This document shows positions 25,419-35,209 of a DNA stretch of 64,000 nucleotides, piece after piece. The notes beneath the pieces are model-generated. The model saw only the letters and a program-made list of their open reading frames with translations, ran no database searches and was not told the origin of the DNA. Position numbers and translations under genes: made by a program. Position 1 is the stretch's first letter, and every line of letters starts with the position of its first letter. Origin of the DNA: Actinopolyspora biskrensis. Its GTDB lineage: Bacteria; Actinomycetota; Actinomycetes; Mycobacteriales; Pseudonocardiaceae. Location of the stretch: assembly GCF_013408175.1 (NCBI RefSeq), contig NZ_JACBYW010000004.1, forward strand, positions 71,583 to 135,582, in the 5' to 3' direction.

Positions 25419-26471
25419 GTGAAACCGGCCGACCGGTCCTTCCTGCTGCGCTTCCGCGAAGCCCCGGCCTCGCTGGAACACGAGATCCGCACCACCGCCC
25501 GAGCGCTCGGAGCGATCTCGGTGTTGCTGGCCGTGCTCACGGGAATTCTCGTCCCCGTGCTGTGGGGCACGGCCAACTTCGTGCTGATGGTGGAAAGTCT
25601 GGGCGCCCTGGTACTGCTCCTCTCCGGGAGCGTGCTGCTGGGAGCGCCGTCATGCCTGGCGCGTGGGTACCTGACCCTCGCGCTGACCGAGCGGATCCGG
25701 CGGATCACGCTGTTCTGCTGGATCCTGACCGTCGTGCTCGCGGTGCTCGTCCTGACCGTCGTCCTCGGTCGGCCGGCCCCGCCGGCGGAGAGCTCGCCCG
25801 CGGCTCTGGTCCTCGTCCTGCTGCTCGCCGCGGCCGCGCCGGTGTCGGCCGGTTTCGGCCACTTCGGGACACGACGGCTGTTCCCGCACCACCGGAACGC
25901 TTCAGCGCCACCGCACGCACCGGCGAGCTCCGGCACGGTGCCCGGGAAAGTCGTCGAGTTCCCGAACTTCGTCAGCCTGTCCGCGCGGGAGACGCGCCGG
26001 TTGCGCAAGGCTTCCACCTGGCTGGGCGGCGTTTCCGTCGTGCTGTCCGGTGCGAACGCGCTCGCGCTGCCGGTGCTGGCCTACTGGCTGCCCACCGGCC
26101 CCTACGCGTTCACCTCCAGCGCGGTGCTCTACGCGGTCATGACGGCGATGATGGCGCTGTACAGCGCGATCATGGTGCTGACCGGGCGCGGCTGCGTGGC
26201 CACCGGTCGGCTGGACGTGCCGAGATCCACCGTCAGACGAGGGATCCTGCTGACCCCGCTGATCTTAACCGCGATCATGGCGTCGTCCTGCTACGCGATG
26301 CTGACGGCGAACGTGGATCCGCCCTCGCAGGCCGTGTTCGGCTACACCGCGCTGCTGTTCGTGGCGGTGCTCCTCGCGGGGGTCGACTACTTCGTGGGCC
26401 GTGCGCTGTTCCCATCCGCCGCCACTCTGCTGCGCAGGTTCGGTCCGCCGCCGCACTGGCCCCGGCGGTGA
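25419..26471 (+). CDS. Polytopic membrane protein, unknown function
   Basis: A 350-residue protein with about eight hydrophobic segments in two halves, separated by a polar loop (about 155-185). The second half begins FPNFVSLSARETRRLRKAST. No transporter or enzyme signature is seen. GTG 25419 is chosen because the protein sequence becomes coherent there (KPADRSFLLRFREAP); the frame is open far upstream without support. Confidence 0.65.
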   Translation: MKPADRSFLLRFREAPASLEHEIRTTARALGAISVLLAVLTGILVPVLWGTANFVLMVESLGALVLLLSGSVLLGAPSCLARGYLTLALTERIRRITLFCWILTVVLAVLVLTVVLGRPAPPAESSPAALVLVLLLAAAAPVSAGFGHFGTRRLFPHHRNASAPPHAPASSGTVPGKVVEFPNFVSLSARETRRLRKASTWLGGVSVVLSGANALALPVLAYWLPTGPYAFTSSAVLYAVMTAMMALYSAIMVLTGRGCVATGRLDVPRSTVRRGILLTPLILTAIMASSCYAMLTANVDPPSQAVFGYTALLFVAVLLAGVDYFVGRALFPSAATLLRRFGPPPHWPRR

Positions 26472-26517
26472 GCCGCCCGAGGGGCACGTCCGACACGCCG
26501 GTATGACGAGGATCTCC

Positions 26518-26543
26518 GTTTGAAACGCCGCTCTCTGGGGTAA
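26518..26543 (+). promoter_or_regulatory. Sigma-B/F-type promoter
   Basis: GTTT at 26518-26521 and GGGTAA at 26538-26543, spaced by 16 bp, match the actinobacterial general-stress sigma factor consensus. The gene 45 bp downstream encodes a GlsB/YeaQ stress membrane protein, which fits such control. Confidence 0.7.
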
Positions 26544-26587
26544 AAGTCGTTCAGGTAGTAGAGCCGACCCACGAAACGGAGTTCACG

Positions 26588-26851
26588 GTGGGCATTCTCA
26601 GCTGGATCCTGTTCGGTTTGATCGCGGGAGCCGTGGCCAAGCTGATCCTGCCGGGCAAAGATCCGGGCGGAATCATCGTCACCATCATCATCGGCATACT
26701 CGGCGGGCTGCTCGGCGGCTGGATCGGCAGTTCCTTCTTCGGCTCGGGCGGTGTGTCCGGTTTCAACCTCGCCAGCTTCATCTGGGCCGTGATCGGCTCG
26801 CTGATACTGCTGCTGATCTACCGGCTGGTCTTCCACCGCAGCCGGTCCTAG
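26588..26851 (+). CDS. GlsB/YeaQ/YmgE family stress-response membrane protein
   Basis: An 87-residue protein made of three hydrophobic glycine-rich helices (GILSWILFGLIAGAVAKLIL, then IIVTIIIGILGGLLGGWIG, then FIWAVIGSLILLLIY), the usual transglycosylase-associated family layout. GTG 26588 has weak ribosome-binding signals. The sigma-B-like promoter upstream supports a role in envelope or osmotic stress. Confidence 0.88.
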   Translation: MGILSWILFGLIAGAVAKLILPGKDPGGIIVTIIIGILGGLLGGWIGSSFFGSGGVSGFNLASFIWAVIGSLILLLIYRLVFHRSRS

Positions 26852-26859
26852 CAGGACCC

Positions 26860-26889
26860 GGCCGGGGCGGGGCGCTCCCCGCCCCGGCC
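26860..26889. terminator. Bidirectional terminator-like hairpin
   Basis: GGCCGGGGCGGGG and CCCCGCCCCGGCC form a perfect 13-bp stem around CGCT, exactly between two converging genes (stops at 26851 and 26901). No T run follows, but the position and stem strength support termination in both directions. Confidence 0.7.
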
Positions 26890-26900
26890 GTCAGCGATCG

Positions 26901-27782
26901 TCAGCGCAGGGCCAACGGTGGGTACGTGGCCCCGCGCAGCTCCGCGGCGTCGATGGTTCGCGGCGCGCGGGCGAGTTCGGGCAGCCGTTCCCGCATCAGC
27001 CGAACCGGTTCGTCGAGTTCGGCGGGCGTGGCGAGCATGATCGCCGCCCAGGGGTGTTCGGTGGAACGGAAGAAGACCCTGGTTCCGAAGGTGTTCCCGA
27101 GCTGTGTCCACGGGCGACGCAGGCTCTCCGCGGTTTCGGCCGTGGGGAAGCTCAGGTGGGACCTGCTGACGTGGGTGCTGAGCACCCCGCCCGGCGTCAG
27201 CAGTTTCCGGTAGGTGGTGAAGAACCCCTGCCCGTACATCGCGTTGTGGCCCGCGGCCGGGTTCTCGTCCTCCTCCGGCAGGTCGAGCACGATCACGTCG
27301 TAGCGGTCGCCCCGGCGCAGCGCCTCTGTGACGAAGTCGGCCCCGTCGGCGTAGTGCAGTCGAACGACGCCTTCGCCGCGCTCGGCTCTCTTCAAGTCCT
27401 CGGGGGTGTAGCCGTAGGGCAGGTGGTCCGCGCACAGGCGCACGCACTCGGGGTCGATGTCCACGTGGTCGACGTGCTCGGTGCCGAGCTCGGCCGCTAT
27501 GAGCGGGACGGTGCCCTCGCTGCACCCGATGACCAGAATGCTGCGCACGTGCTCGGCCAGCAGCACGGCGGGGATCAACTCGGCCTCGTGGAAGATCAGC
27601 TGGCCGTTCTCGGCGCTCTGCGGGTTGTCGTCGCAGAACAGTGTGACGCCGAGACGGGTGTTCGCGATGAGGACCCGTTGGAAGTCGGTGTCGACCGTGC
27701 AGTGGACCTCGTGCAGGCGCCACATGTCCACGAGGTCGTCGCGTATGGGCTCACGCAGCCAGGAATCAGTCGTGTTCGCCAT
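26901..27782 (-). CDS. Spermidine synthase-like protein
   Basis: A 293-residue Rossmann-fold aminopropyltransferase/methyltransferase. Residues about 80-90 carry the nucleotide loop (ILVIGCSEGTVPL), VDIDPECV holds the acidic residue that binds the ribose, and IVLDLPEE marks the catalytic loop. The family normally has an N-terminal beta domain with the substrate gate; here it is short (LIFHEAELIPAVLL). It may make spermidine or be one of the orphan homologues common in actinomycetes. Starts at ATG 27782. Confidence 0.82.
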   Translation of the reverse strand: MANTTDSWLREPIRDDLVDMWRLHEVHCTVDTDFQRVLIANTRLGVTLFCDDNPQSAENGQLIFHEAELIPAVLLAEHVRSILVIGCSEGTVPLIAAELGTEHVDHVDIDPECVRLCADHLPYGYTPEDLKRAERGEGVVRLHYADGADFVTEALRRGDRYDVIVLDLPEEDENPAAGHNAMYGQGFFTTYRKLLTPGGVLSTHVSRSHLSFPTAETAESLRRPWTQLGNTFGTRVFFRSTEHPWAAIMLATPAELDEPVRLMRERLPELARAPRTIDAAELRGATYPPLALR

Positions 27783-28057
27783 TTCACCGCCGTCCGCTCG
27801 TCACTACTCGTAGCCGAAAGTCGGTTCGGGGTTACGCCGAGTACAAGCTTACGAGCGTCCGGAAAGGGGGTTGACGGGTGGTTGGCGTTTCCGCGGCCTG
27901 CGGGTGAATCGTGTGAGAACCGTTCAACTGTTGCTACTCGCCAGTAGGTGGGGTTTACTGGCTCCCCTGTGTTCTGGATCACTGAACGGCGGGTTTTTCC
28001 CGGGGTGCGATCCCGGAGCGGAGCGACCCGCCGCTCCTGCGGAAGGGAGTCGCAACG

Positions 28058-29653
28058 GTGCGCCGATTACCCGCGCTCGTCACGACCGCGATCACCGCGG
28101 TCCTCTGTGGTCAACTGGTGGCTCCCGCGGCCTCGGCCGAGGAGGGCTTCACCGTCCGCGAGGCGAAGATAGCCGGATCGGGTGGAGTTTCGCTGGCCGC
28201 CAAGGTCGTCGAACCGGAAGGCGCGGCTCGGGGATCCCGCCCGTTGCTGGTCATGCCGGCCAGCTGGGCGGTGCCGAACATCGAGTACGTGGGTGCGGCC
28301 GCCAGGCTGGCCCACGAGTCGGGATACGTGGTCGTCAGCTACACGGCCCGTGGCTTCTACGGCTCCGGAGGAGAGGTCGAGGTCGCGGGCCCCGAGGACG
28401 TCGCCGACGCGCGGCGGGTGATCGACTGGGCGGTGGAGCACACCTCGGCGGGGGACGAACACGTCGGCATGGCCGGGATTTCCTACGGTGCAGGGATCAG
28501 CGCCCTCACCGCGGCGGAGGACTCCAGAGTGGACGCGGTAGCGGCCATGAGCGGTTGGGCCGACCTCGTCGCCTCGCTCTATCCGAACGAGACCGTCAGC
28601 TCTGCGGCCGCCGAGCTGCTGCTCGGCAGCGGGAAGGTCACGGGGCGTCTCGGCACCGACCTGCGTGAACTGGAGCGTGCCTACCGGGAGCACCGCGTCG
28701 AGGACGAGCTGCACATGGCCCGCGAGCGGTCCCCGAAGAACCGGATCGACCAGCTCAACGCCAACGGAACCGCGGTGCTGCTGGCCAATGCCTGGCAGGA
28801 CTCGTTGTTCCCGCCCGGACAGATCACCGACATGTTCGGGCGCTTGAACGGGCCCAAGAGGCTGATGCTCTCCCCGGGGGACCACGCGACCCCCGAACTG
28901 TTCGGGGCGGCCGGACTGCCCAACCGCGTCTGGGAGAGGGCGGCTGACTGGTTCGACCAGCACCTGCGTGGAATCGACCGGGGGGTGCCCGACAGCGGGG
29001 TGGAGCTCCAACCGCTCAACAGTTCCGAGTGGCACTCGTATTCGAGCTGGGACGCGGCAAGCCGCCGTACCGCGACCCACTACCTGGCCGAACCCCGGAA
29101 ACGGCATCCCCTCGCCCCCGAAACGGGTGGGCTGCCCACGGGGAAGCAGCCGGCCTGGCAACACCGGATCGAGGCGGGCGACCCGACTCTGGCCAACAGC
29201 GGAGTCGTCCTGGTCAGCGGGGCGCTGCAGGGGTTCACCCGGATGCCGGTGGGCGTCGCGACGCCACTGGTGGACCGCGAGGACGCGGCGGTCTGGGCCA
29301 CCAGGCCCTACTCCGAGGAAGTCGTGGTCAGCGGAACCCCACGGCTGAGCGTGACGGCCACTCCCAGCGCGGAGAGCGTCTCGCTGTTCGCCCACCTCTA
29401 CGATGTGGGCCCGGCGGGCAGAGGCAGCCTCATAAGCCGTAAGCCGGTTACGTTGCGCAACGGGCAGCCCGGGGTTCAGCGGCTCGTCGAAGTGTCGCTG
29501 CGCCCCACTGCCTGGGAGGTTCCGGCCGGGCACCGGCTGGCGCTGGTGATCGACACCGTCGACACCCGGTACCGGGACGAGAGCTCCACGGGTACCGTCA
29601 CGTTCGGGTCGCCGGAGGGGAGCCCGGCCAGTTTGCGAGTTCCTTTCGGTTGA
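28058..29653 (+). CDS. Secreted S15-type (CocE/NonD, X-Pro dipeptidyl-peptidase-like) hydrolase
   Basis: A 531-residue exported serine hydrolase. The signal peptide ends near residue 27 (PAASA). The catalytic serine is Ser142 in GISYGAG, an aspartate follows in NAWQDSLFPPGQ and a histidine in LSPGDHA. The last 230 residues are the jelly-roll domain of the X-Pro dipeptidyl-peptidase C-terminal family. It probably cleaves peptides or esters outside the cell. The GTG start is preceded by GAAGGGAG. The 275 bp upstream contain no gene. Confidence 0.88.
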   Translation: MRRLPALVTTAITAVLCGQLVAPAASAEEGFTVREAKIAGSGGVSLAAKVVEPEGAARGSRPLLVMPASWAVPNIEYVGAAARLAHESGYVVVSYTARGFYGSGGEVEVAGPEDVADARRVIDWAVEHTSAGDEHVGMAGISYGAGISALTAAEDSRVDAVAAMSGWADLVASLYPNETVSSAAAELLLGSGKVTGRLGTDLRELERAYREHRVEDELHMARERSPKNRIDQLNANGTAVLLANAWQDSLFPPGQITDMFGRLNGPKRLMLSPGDHATPELFGAAGLPNRVWERAADWFDQHLRGIDRGVPDSGVELQPLNSSEWHSYSSWDAASRRTATHYLAEPRKRHPLAPETGGLPTGKQPAWQHRIEAGDPTLANSGVVLVSGALQGFTRMPVGVATPLVDREDAAVWATRPYSEEVVVSGTPRLSVTATPSAESVSLFAHLYDVGPAGRGSLISRKPVTLRNGQPGVQRLVEVSLRPTAWEVPAGHRLALVIDTVDTRYRDESSTGTVTFGSPEGSPASLRVPFG

Positions 29654-29876
29654 GGCTTCGGGGCGGCGCCCCCGGCTTTCCCGAAAACAAATCAAGAAAA
29701 CCCGGTGTTCCGGTCGGTTTTCGGGTGCGCCGCCCCCGGATGTCGGGAATGGGATCGACACGAATTGTGCACGATCGAAAACGCAGCGAGTTATTCTGAG
29801 TGGAAGATCGAATTTCTTCTTCCCGTCGGGGTGGCGCTGTTCCGAAATTCCCGTTGTCGGCTGTACCGTGGGCCCC

Positions 29877-30788
29877 ATGACGGATGTTCGTCCTCCCGGG
29901 GTCCGAAGCGGTGGTGCCCAGGACGAGCCGCACGGGCGGCCGCTGAACCGCATATCGGGGGGCCTCCACGGCCGGGGGGTGAACATGCAGTGCCCCAGCG
30001 CCGCACGCATGTTCGATTATTGTTTGGGGGGAACGGCGAATTTCGCCGTGGACAGGCAGGCGGTGGATCGGTTGCTGCCCGAGGTGCCCGAGATTCAGGT
30101 TTATGCCCGCGCCACCCGCGCCTTCCTCGGGCGCGTGATTCGTTTTCTCTGCGACAGGGGAATCGATCAGTTCCTGGATCTGGGGTCGGGAATGCCCACT
30201 GTCGGAAACGTGCACGAAATCGTCCGGCGCCGACGTGCCGACGCCCGGGTGGCCTACGTCGACGTGGAGCCCGAGGTGGTGTCCCACTCCAAGGAGCTGC
30301 TCCGCGGGACCGAGGGGGTCACGGTCACGCACGCGGACATGCGCGAACCGGAGACGGTGCTGGCCGCGCAGGGGGTGGCCGGACTGCTCGACTTCAGTCG
30401 CCCGGTCGCCGTGCTGGCCGTGTCGGTGCTGCCGTACGTCCCCGACGCGGACGACCCGGTGGGGATCATGCGGCGGTACCGGGACAACTGCTCTCCGGGA
30501 AGTTACCTGGCGGTCTCGCACGGAACGCCGCTGACGATGTCCGTGGACCAGGTCCGCAGCAGTGAGTACGTCTACCAGAGCACGCACACCCCGTTGGCCA
30601 TGCGCGGCTCTGAGCGGATCCGCACGTTGCTGCCGGGGTACGAGCTGGTCGATCCGGGGCTGGTTCCGCTGCCGGAGTGGCGGCCGGAACCGGACGTGAA
30701 CGCGGCGCAGGACAGCACGTACTCGGCGAACGGGCTGGCCGCCGTGGGATACCTGCCGAACGAGATGTTGGACGTGCGGAACGGGTGA
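29877..30788 (+). CDS. SAM-dependent methyltransferase (DUF574/Methyltransf_19 type)
   Basis: A 303-residue enzyme of a family expanded in actinomycetes. The opening CPSAARMFDYCLGGTANFAVD and the SAM loop FLDLGSGMPTVGNVHEI are typical. The target is unknown. ATG 29877 is preferred; an in-frame GTG lies nine bases earlier. TGTACC ten bases before the ATG may be the -10 box of a transcript with a very short leader. Confidence 0.88.
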   Translation: MTDVRPPGVRSGGAQDEPHGRPLNRISGGLHGRGVNMQCPSAARMFDYCLGGTANFAVDRQAVDRLLPEVPEIQVYARATRAFLGRVIRFLCDRGIDQFLDLGSGMPTVGNVHEIVRRRRADARVAYVDVEPEVVSHSKELLRGTEGVTVTHADMREPETVLAAQGVAGLLDFSRPVAVLAVSVLPYVPDADDPVGIMRRYRDNCSPGSYLAVSHGTPLTMSVDQVRSSEYVYQSTHTPLAMRGSERIRTLLPGYELVDPGLVPLPEWRPEPDVNAAQDSTYSANGLAAVGYLPNEMLDVRNG

Positions 30789-31198
30789 GTACGGCCCCGG
30801 CCGTGTACTGGCCGCTCGGGAGGACCGGGCGGATGTCTCGGTACCGCCGCGCCGCGGAGACCGTCCCGGAAGTGCCGGACGAGCGCGTCCTGCGGTGTCC
30901 CTCCGAGTCCACTCCGGATGGTCGACGTGCCCGGCCCGCGTCGCGCGGGTGGCCGGCCCCGCCGCGTGCCACCGGGCCCGGAGGCGTTCCGCCGGGCGAT
31001 TCCGGGGCAGTACGCAGTGTTCGCAGTAATCACTCCACAGTGTGCAACCCGATGCCGGGGATGTTCCGTCAGACGGCTTCGTGGCTCCGGTTGGTTGGCG
31101 ACTAGTGACCAAATAGTTGACCTCCCCACTCTTTCGGGTGATCTTTGGATGCGTTCCGATCACGAAGCGACCGAGTCGCTGTCCAAGAAGGAGCCAGC
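30789..31198. other. Gene-free stretch with the protease promoter
   Basis: About 410 bp without a credible gene. The last 130 bp are less GC-rich (CTAGTGACCAAATAGTTGACC, 31100-31120) and presumably hold the promoter of the secreted protease. I cannot assign boxes with certainty. Confidence 0.5.
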
Positions 31199-31939
31199 TT
31201 GTCATTAGCGCGTATCGCGTCCCGGGCCGCCGCAGCGGCTCTGATCGCCGTGGGCATCGCCGCTCCGGCGCAGGTTGCCGCTTCGGCTGAGTCCCCCGCG
31301 CCGGAACCGATGATCATCGACGGTGACTACGCCACCGACGCCCCGTGGGCCGCCCGGATGTTCGCCGACGGACAGCAGGCGTGCTCCGCCAGTGTGATCG
31401 CCCCGAAGTGGGTGCTCACCGCCGAGCACTGCGTCCAGGGGGCCAACCAGGTCAGCTTCCGCGTGGGCAGCCTGGACCAGACCGAGGGCCGTGAGGTCTT
31501 CGCCCAGGACAACGGGGTGCACGTCCACCCGAGCGCGGACATCGCCCTGGTCAACATCGCCAGCGAGGCCGACGTCGAGTACGCCCCGCTGGGCAACCCG
31601 GGCGACGCCCAGCTCTGGGAGACGGTTCAGACCTACGGCTGGGGTGCCACCTGCACCGACCGCCCCGAGATCGAGTGCCAGTCCCAGCGGCTGAAGGTCG
31701 CCGACGTCTCGGTGACCGACACCTCCTGCTCGGACTACCGCGGCGGCACCGCGATCTGCGCCTCCCGCGGTGACGGCATCCCCGCGGGCGGGGACTCCGG
31801 CGGCCCGATGTTCGCCAACTCCGCCGACGGTGAGTACGTGCAGGTCGGTGTGGCCTCCACCAGCGACCGCTCCAGCCGCACCGCCTACGTCAACGTCACC
31901 CAGTACCGCGACTGGATCGAGTCCTACGCGGGAGTGTGA
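31199..31939 (+). CDS. Secreted trypsin-like serine protease (S1)
   Basis: A 246-residue secreted protease. The signal peptide (about residues 1-30, ending VAASA) is followed by a very short propeptide and the chymotrypsin fold with His77 (TAEHC), Asp114 (DIALVNI) and Ser200 (GGDSGGP). Six cysteines allow three disulfides. TTG 31199 is chosen because AAGGAG lies five bases upstream and the signal peptide starts there; the frame is open a further 54 bp. A terminator follows. Confidence 0.92.
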   Translation: MSLARIASRAAAAALIAVGIAAPAQVAASAESPAPEPMIIDGDYATDAPWAARMFADGQQACSASVIAPKWVLTAEHCVQGANQVSFRVGSLDQTEGREVFAQDNGVHVHPSADIALVNIASEADVEYAPLGNPGDAQLWETVQTYGWGATCTDRPEIECQSQRLKVADVSVTDTSCSDYRGGTAICASRGDGIPAGGDSGGPMFANSADGEYVQVGVASTSDRSSRTAYVNVTQYRDWIESYAGV

Positions 31940-32037
31940 GCTCCCGGTCCGGGACACGAGCGCGCTGCCGGCGGTTCCTCGATGAGAGGGGCCGAGGGAC
32001 CGCCGGGCGTGCGGTCCGTCCGGTGCTCCGAACTCCT

Positions 32038-32060
32038 CCGGCATCCGCCGGGGGTTTTTT
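32038..32060 (+). terminator. Rho-independent terminator
   Basis: CCGGC-ATCC-GCCGG followed by GGG and six T residues, about 100 bp after the protease stop. A larger hairpin (CCGGCGGTTCCTCG with CGAGGGACCGCCGG, about 31968-32007) precedes it. Confidence 0.75.
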
Positions 32061-32484
32061 CGCGTTCGGCCCCGTGAAACCCGCCCGGATCCCGTCGAGC
32101 GGAGCCGAAGAACCTTTCGCGCCGGCCGTGGAGGCGTCGTGATCGCGGAGCTGCGAACACCCGGGCGAATCCGGCGGAAAATTGCGAACCGGCTGATTGT
32201 TCACAAAATTCGATATCGGCCGCGCCTTTCTCCCGTGGGCGCGTTTTTGTCGGGGAGTTCGGCCACTGAGCGGGATTGGATCTTCACTCCGGGGTCGTTT
32301 CTCCTGCTCAGAGGCTTGATATTTTTTTCGAGGGCGGCGGTGGAGTCCGGCTAGCGGGACGAAAAATCATCCACAACGAAAATGTTGTCCTCCTCACGTG
32401 TGTTTTTGTTTTCCGCCTGGTTACGGCCCTCGGGGCATTGATTTTCCTGGCGATTTCGCCGGTCCGTGGTTAGTTTGGTGAAAC
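32061..32484 (+). promoter_or_regulatory. Long AT-rich upstream region of ectABC
   Basis: About 420 bp without a gene, unusually AT-rich for this genome, with T runs (GATATTTTTTTCG near 32320; GTGTTTTTGTTTTCC near 32405). TTGATT at about 32437 and TTAGTT at 32469-32474, about 10 bp before the ectA ATG, are possible promoter boxes with a very short leader. Ectoine operons are salt-induced in known organisms; such control here is inference. Confidence 0.5.
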
Positions 32485-33090
32485 ATGACCGGCGAGAAAC
32501 CGAGCCATGGCAGCGACGAGCTCGATGGCACGAGTGGGGCAGCCGGGCGGGTGGAGATCGATGCTCCGGCCGTCTCGGACGGCCAGGAAATGTACCGAAT
32601 CGCCCGTGATTCGGGGGTGCTCGACGTCAACTCCTCCTACGTGTACCTGCTGTGGTGCCGGGACTTCGCGGCTACCTCCCTGGTGGCCCGCTCGGACGGA
32701 CGAGTGGCCGGTTTCGTGACCGGCTACGTCCGCCCGGACGCCCCGGACACCGTCGTGGTGTGGCAGATCGGCGTGGACGCGGTGCAGCGTGGCCGCCGAA
32801 TCGCGGCGAGGCTGCTCGAACGGCTGCTGAACGAGGTCCTGCCACGCGGAGTCCGCTACCTGGAAACCACCATCACCGCGGACAACACCGCTTCGATCAA
32901 CCTCTTCTCGGCGTTGGCACGCGACCGCGGGGCCAGGATCACCACCGGTGAGCTGTTCACCGCGCGGATGTTTCCGGACGCTCACGAAGGAGAGGACCTG
33001 TACCGCATCGGCCCGCTGGGCACGGCCGGTGCTTCGTCTGGCGAGTCTCGCCGGTTCTCGTTCGCGGCGAGCGCGCCCGCGAGCCGGTGA
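32485..33090 (+). CDS. ectA: L-2,4-diaminobutyrate acetyltransferase
   Basis: The second step of ectoine synthesis, making N-gamma-acetyl-diaminobutyrate. The 201-residue GNAT protein has the EctA core RIARDSGVLDVNSSYVYLLW and the acetyl-CoA segment VDAVQRGRRIAARLL. The first 30 residues and the last 20 are low-complexity extensions. It leads the ectABC cluster, 114 bp before ectB. Confidence 0.96.
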   Translation: MTGEKPSHGSDELDGTSGAAGRVEIDAPAVSDGQEMYRIARDSGVLDVNSSYVYLLWCRDFAATSLVARSDGRVAGFVTGYVRPDAPDTVVVWQIGVDAVQRGRRIAARLLERLLNEVLPRGVRYLETTITADNTASINLFSALARDRGARITTGELFTARMFPDAHEGEDLYRIGPLGTAGASSGESRRFSFAASAPASR

Positions 33091-33204
33091 TCGGCCCGGC
33101 CGCGCCGCCGCGAGAACCCAGGCCGCTCGGATGCGGCACTACGCGCACACGACCGGTCCGCGATCGCGTTTCCGAACGCGGGCGGCCGGTTCGAACGGAG
33201 GATC

Positions 33205-34452
33205 GTGAAGGACGTTTTCGCAACCCGGGAGTCCGAGGTACGCAGCTACAGCCGCACCTGGCCCGTGGTGTTCGACAAGGCCCAGGGCAGCTGGTTGTAC
33301 GACGAGCACGGCAAGGGATACCTGGATTTCTTCGCCGGAGCGGGTGCGCTCAACTACGGGCACAACAACCCGCTGCTGAAACGAAAACTGATCGACTACA
33401 TCGAACGCGACGGGGTGCACCACGGACTCGACCAGGCCACCTCGGCCAGGGGCGAGTTCCTGCACGCGCTGGACGAGACCCTGCTCGAGCCGCGGGGACT
33501 CAACTACAAGGTGCAGTTCCCCGGGCCGACGGGGACCAACTCGGTGGAAGCCGCGTTGAAGCTGGCCCGCAAGATCACCGGGCGTGAGTCGATCATCAGT
33601 TTCACCAACGCCTTCCACGGGATGACCCTCGGCTCGCTGTCCGTGACGGGCAACTCGATGAAACGCGGCGGCGCGGGGATCCCCCTGGTGCACGCGACCC
33701 CCATGCCGTACGACAACTACTTCGACGGCCAGGTGGACGACTTCCTGTACTTCGAGCGGTTGCTGGCCGACAGCGGCAGCGGGCTCAACGCGCCCGCCGC
33801 GGTCATCGTCGAGACGCTCCAGGGCGAGGGCGGCATCAACGACTCGCGCGCCGAGTGGCTGCGCAACCTGTCCGAACTGTGCGAGCGGCACGGCATCCTG
33901 CTGATCGTCGACGACGTGCAGATGGGATGCGGCCGGACCGGCCCCTTCTTCAGCTTCGAGCAGGCGGGCATCGAGCCCGACATGGTCTGCCTGTCCAAGT
34001 CGATCGGTGGTTACGGCAGCCCGCTGGCGCTGACGCTGATCAAGCCGGAGCACGACGTGTGGGAGCCGGGCGAGCACAACGGCACCTTCCGGGGGAACAA
34101 CCCGGCCTTCGTCACGGGTGCCGAGGCGCTGCGGCAGTACTGGAGCGACGACGCGCTGCGGGACTCCACGCTGGCCAAGGGTGAGCGGGTCGCCCGCACG
34201 CTCCACGAGCTCGGCGCGGAGTACCCCGGGCTGGTCTCCAAGGGGCGCGGCCTCGCCCGCGGGCTCGGCTTCGCCGAGCCCGAGATGGCGGGCAAGGTCT
34301 CCAAGGCCGCCTTCGACAGGGGAATGATCCTGGAAACCGCAGGTCCGCAGGACGAAGTGGTCAAGATCATGCCGCCGTTGACGGTGACCGACGAGGAGGT
34401 CGAGCAGGGTGTGGAGATCCTGCGGGACTCCGTGCGAGCCGTGTTCGCCTGA
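33205..34452 (+). CDS. ectB: Diaminobutyrate-2-oxoglutarate transaminase
   Basis: The first step of ectoine synthesis, converting aspartate semialdehyde to L-2,4-diaminobutyrate. The 415-residue class III aminotransferase has Lys265 ([10 protein letters not shown]) as the PLP lysine and the [11 protein letters not shown] signature. GTG 33205 follows GGAGGA closely and gives the standard start [16 protein letters not shown]. The length is normal for EctB. Confidence 0.97.
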   Translation: MKDVFATRESEVRSYSRTWPVVFDKAQGSWLYDEHGKGYLDFFAGAGALNYGHNNPLLKRKLIDYIERDGVHHGLDQATSARGEFLHALDETLLEPRGLNYKVQFPGPTGTNSVEAALKLARKITGRESIISFTNAFHGMTLGSLSVTGNSMKRGGAGIPLVHATPMPYDNYFDGQVDDFLYFERLLADSGSGLNAPAAVIVETLQGEGGINDSRAEWLRNLSELCERHGILLIVDDVQMGCGRTGPFFSFEQAGIEPDMVCLSKSIGGYGSPLALTLIKPEHDVWEPGEHNGTFRGNNPAFVTGAEALRQYWSDDALRDSTLAKGERVARTLHELGAEYPGLVSKGRGLARGLGFAEPEMAGKVSKAAFDRGMILETAGPQDEVVKIMPPLTVTDEEVEQGVEILRDSVRAVFA

Positions 34453-34559
34453 CAGCGCCCTTCCGCTCCGGCGCGGGAGAGCACCGGTGATCGTGCGGAG
34501 GGCGGGCGGCAACGGCTCGCGAGGAGAGACGACGAACGGCGCAACGAAGGGAACAGGCG

Positions 34560-34952
34560 ATGATCATCCGTACGGTTCGGGAGGTCGAGGACACCGAAGC
34601 CGACATCAGGACCGAGAACTGGCGCAGCAAGCGCATCGTTCTGGCGAAGGAGAAGGTGGGGTTCTCGGTCCACGAGACCACGCTGTACGCGGGCACCGTG
34701 AACGATTTCTGGTACGCCAACCACATCGAGGCGGTGTTCGTCTTCGAGGGCGAGGGCGAGATCCTCGATCACGGCACCGGCGAGACGCACCGGCTCGGTC
34801 CCGGCTCGCTGTACCTGCTCGACAACCACGACAAGCACCAGGTGCGCCCCGAGACCGACATGCGCACGGTGTGCGTGTTCAACCCCCCGGTGACCGGCAA
34901 GGAGGTACACGACGAGAACGGGGTGTACCCCCTGGTGATCGAAGACGACTGA
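34560..34952 (+). CDS. ectC: Ectoine synthase
   Basis: The last step, closing the ectoine ring. The 130-residue cupin starts [15 protein letters not shown] and contains the EctC metal-site region ([18 protein letters not shown]) and [10 protein letters not shown]. It is complete. No ectoine hydroxylase gene (ectD) follows; a dispersed repeat element begins directly behind the gene. Confidence 0.97.
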   Translation: MIIRTVREVEDTEADIRTENWRSKRIVLAKEKVGFSVHETTLYAGTVNDFWYANHIEAVFVFEGEGEILDHGTGETHRLGPGSLYLLDNHDKHQVRPETDMRTVCVFNPPVTGKEVHDENGVYPLVIEDD

Positions 34953-34963
34953 ATTCTTGGTCG

Positions 34964-35190
34964 GCGGCTCGGTTTGCTTGGCGGGTCACTTGGCGGAACC
35001 TCGGTCGGGGGCTCGCTGCGGGATCCTCGACATCGGATAGCGGCCTGCACAACGTCGAGGCCGTCCTCGCGAGACCCATGACTGAGAACCCGCGGCGGTG
35101 CCGACTGCTCAGGCGTGGCTACTCAAGAGCGTGCCCAACGCAGCGAGGCGCCGACTCACGTGACGGCCAAGCAACCACGCAAGCAATCGG
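34964..35190 (+). repeat. Dispersed repeat A: module X, then module Y inverted
   Basis: Contains TTGGCGGAACCTCGGTCGG (34990-35008), a hairpin flanked by CGACATCGG-ATAG and AACGTCGAGG, and GAGAACCCGCGGCGGTGCCG (module X). This is followed by the inverse complement of module Y with CCCAACGCAGCGAGGCGCCG and ACTCACGTGACGGC. The same modules occur at 50755-51115 and 60463-60770 in other orders. Confidence 0.85.
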
Positions 35191-35209
35191 CACAGCGGCC
35201 GAACAGCAC

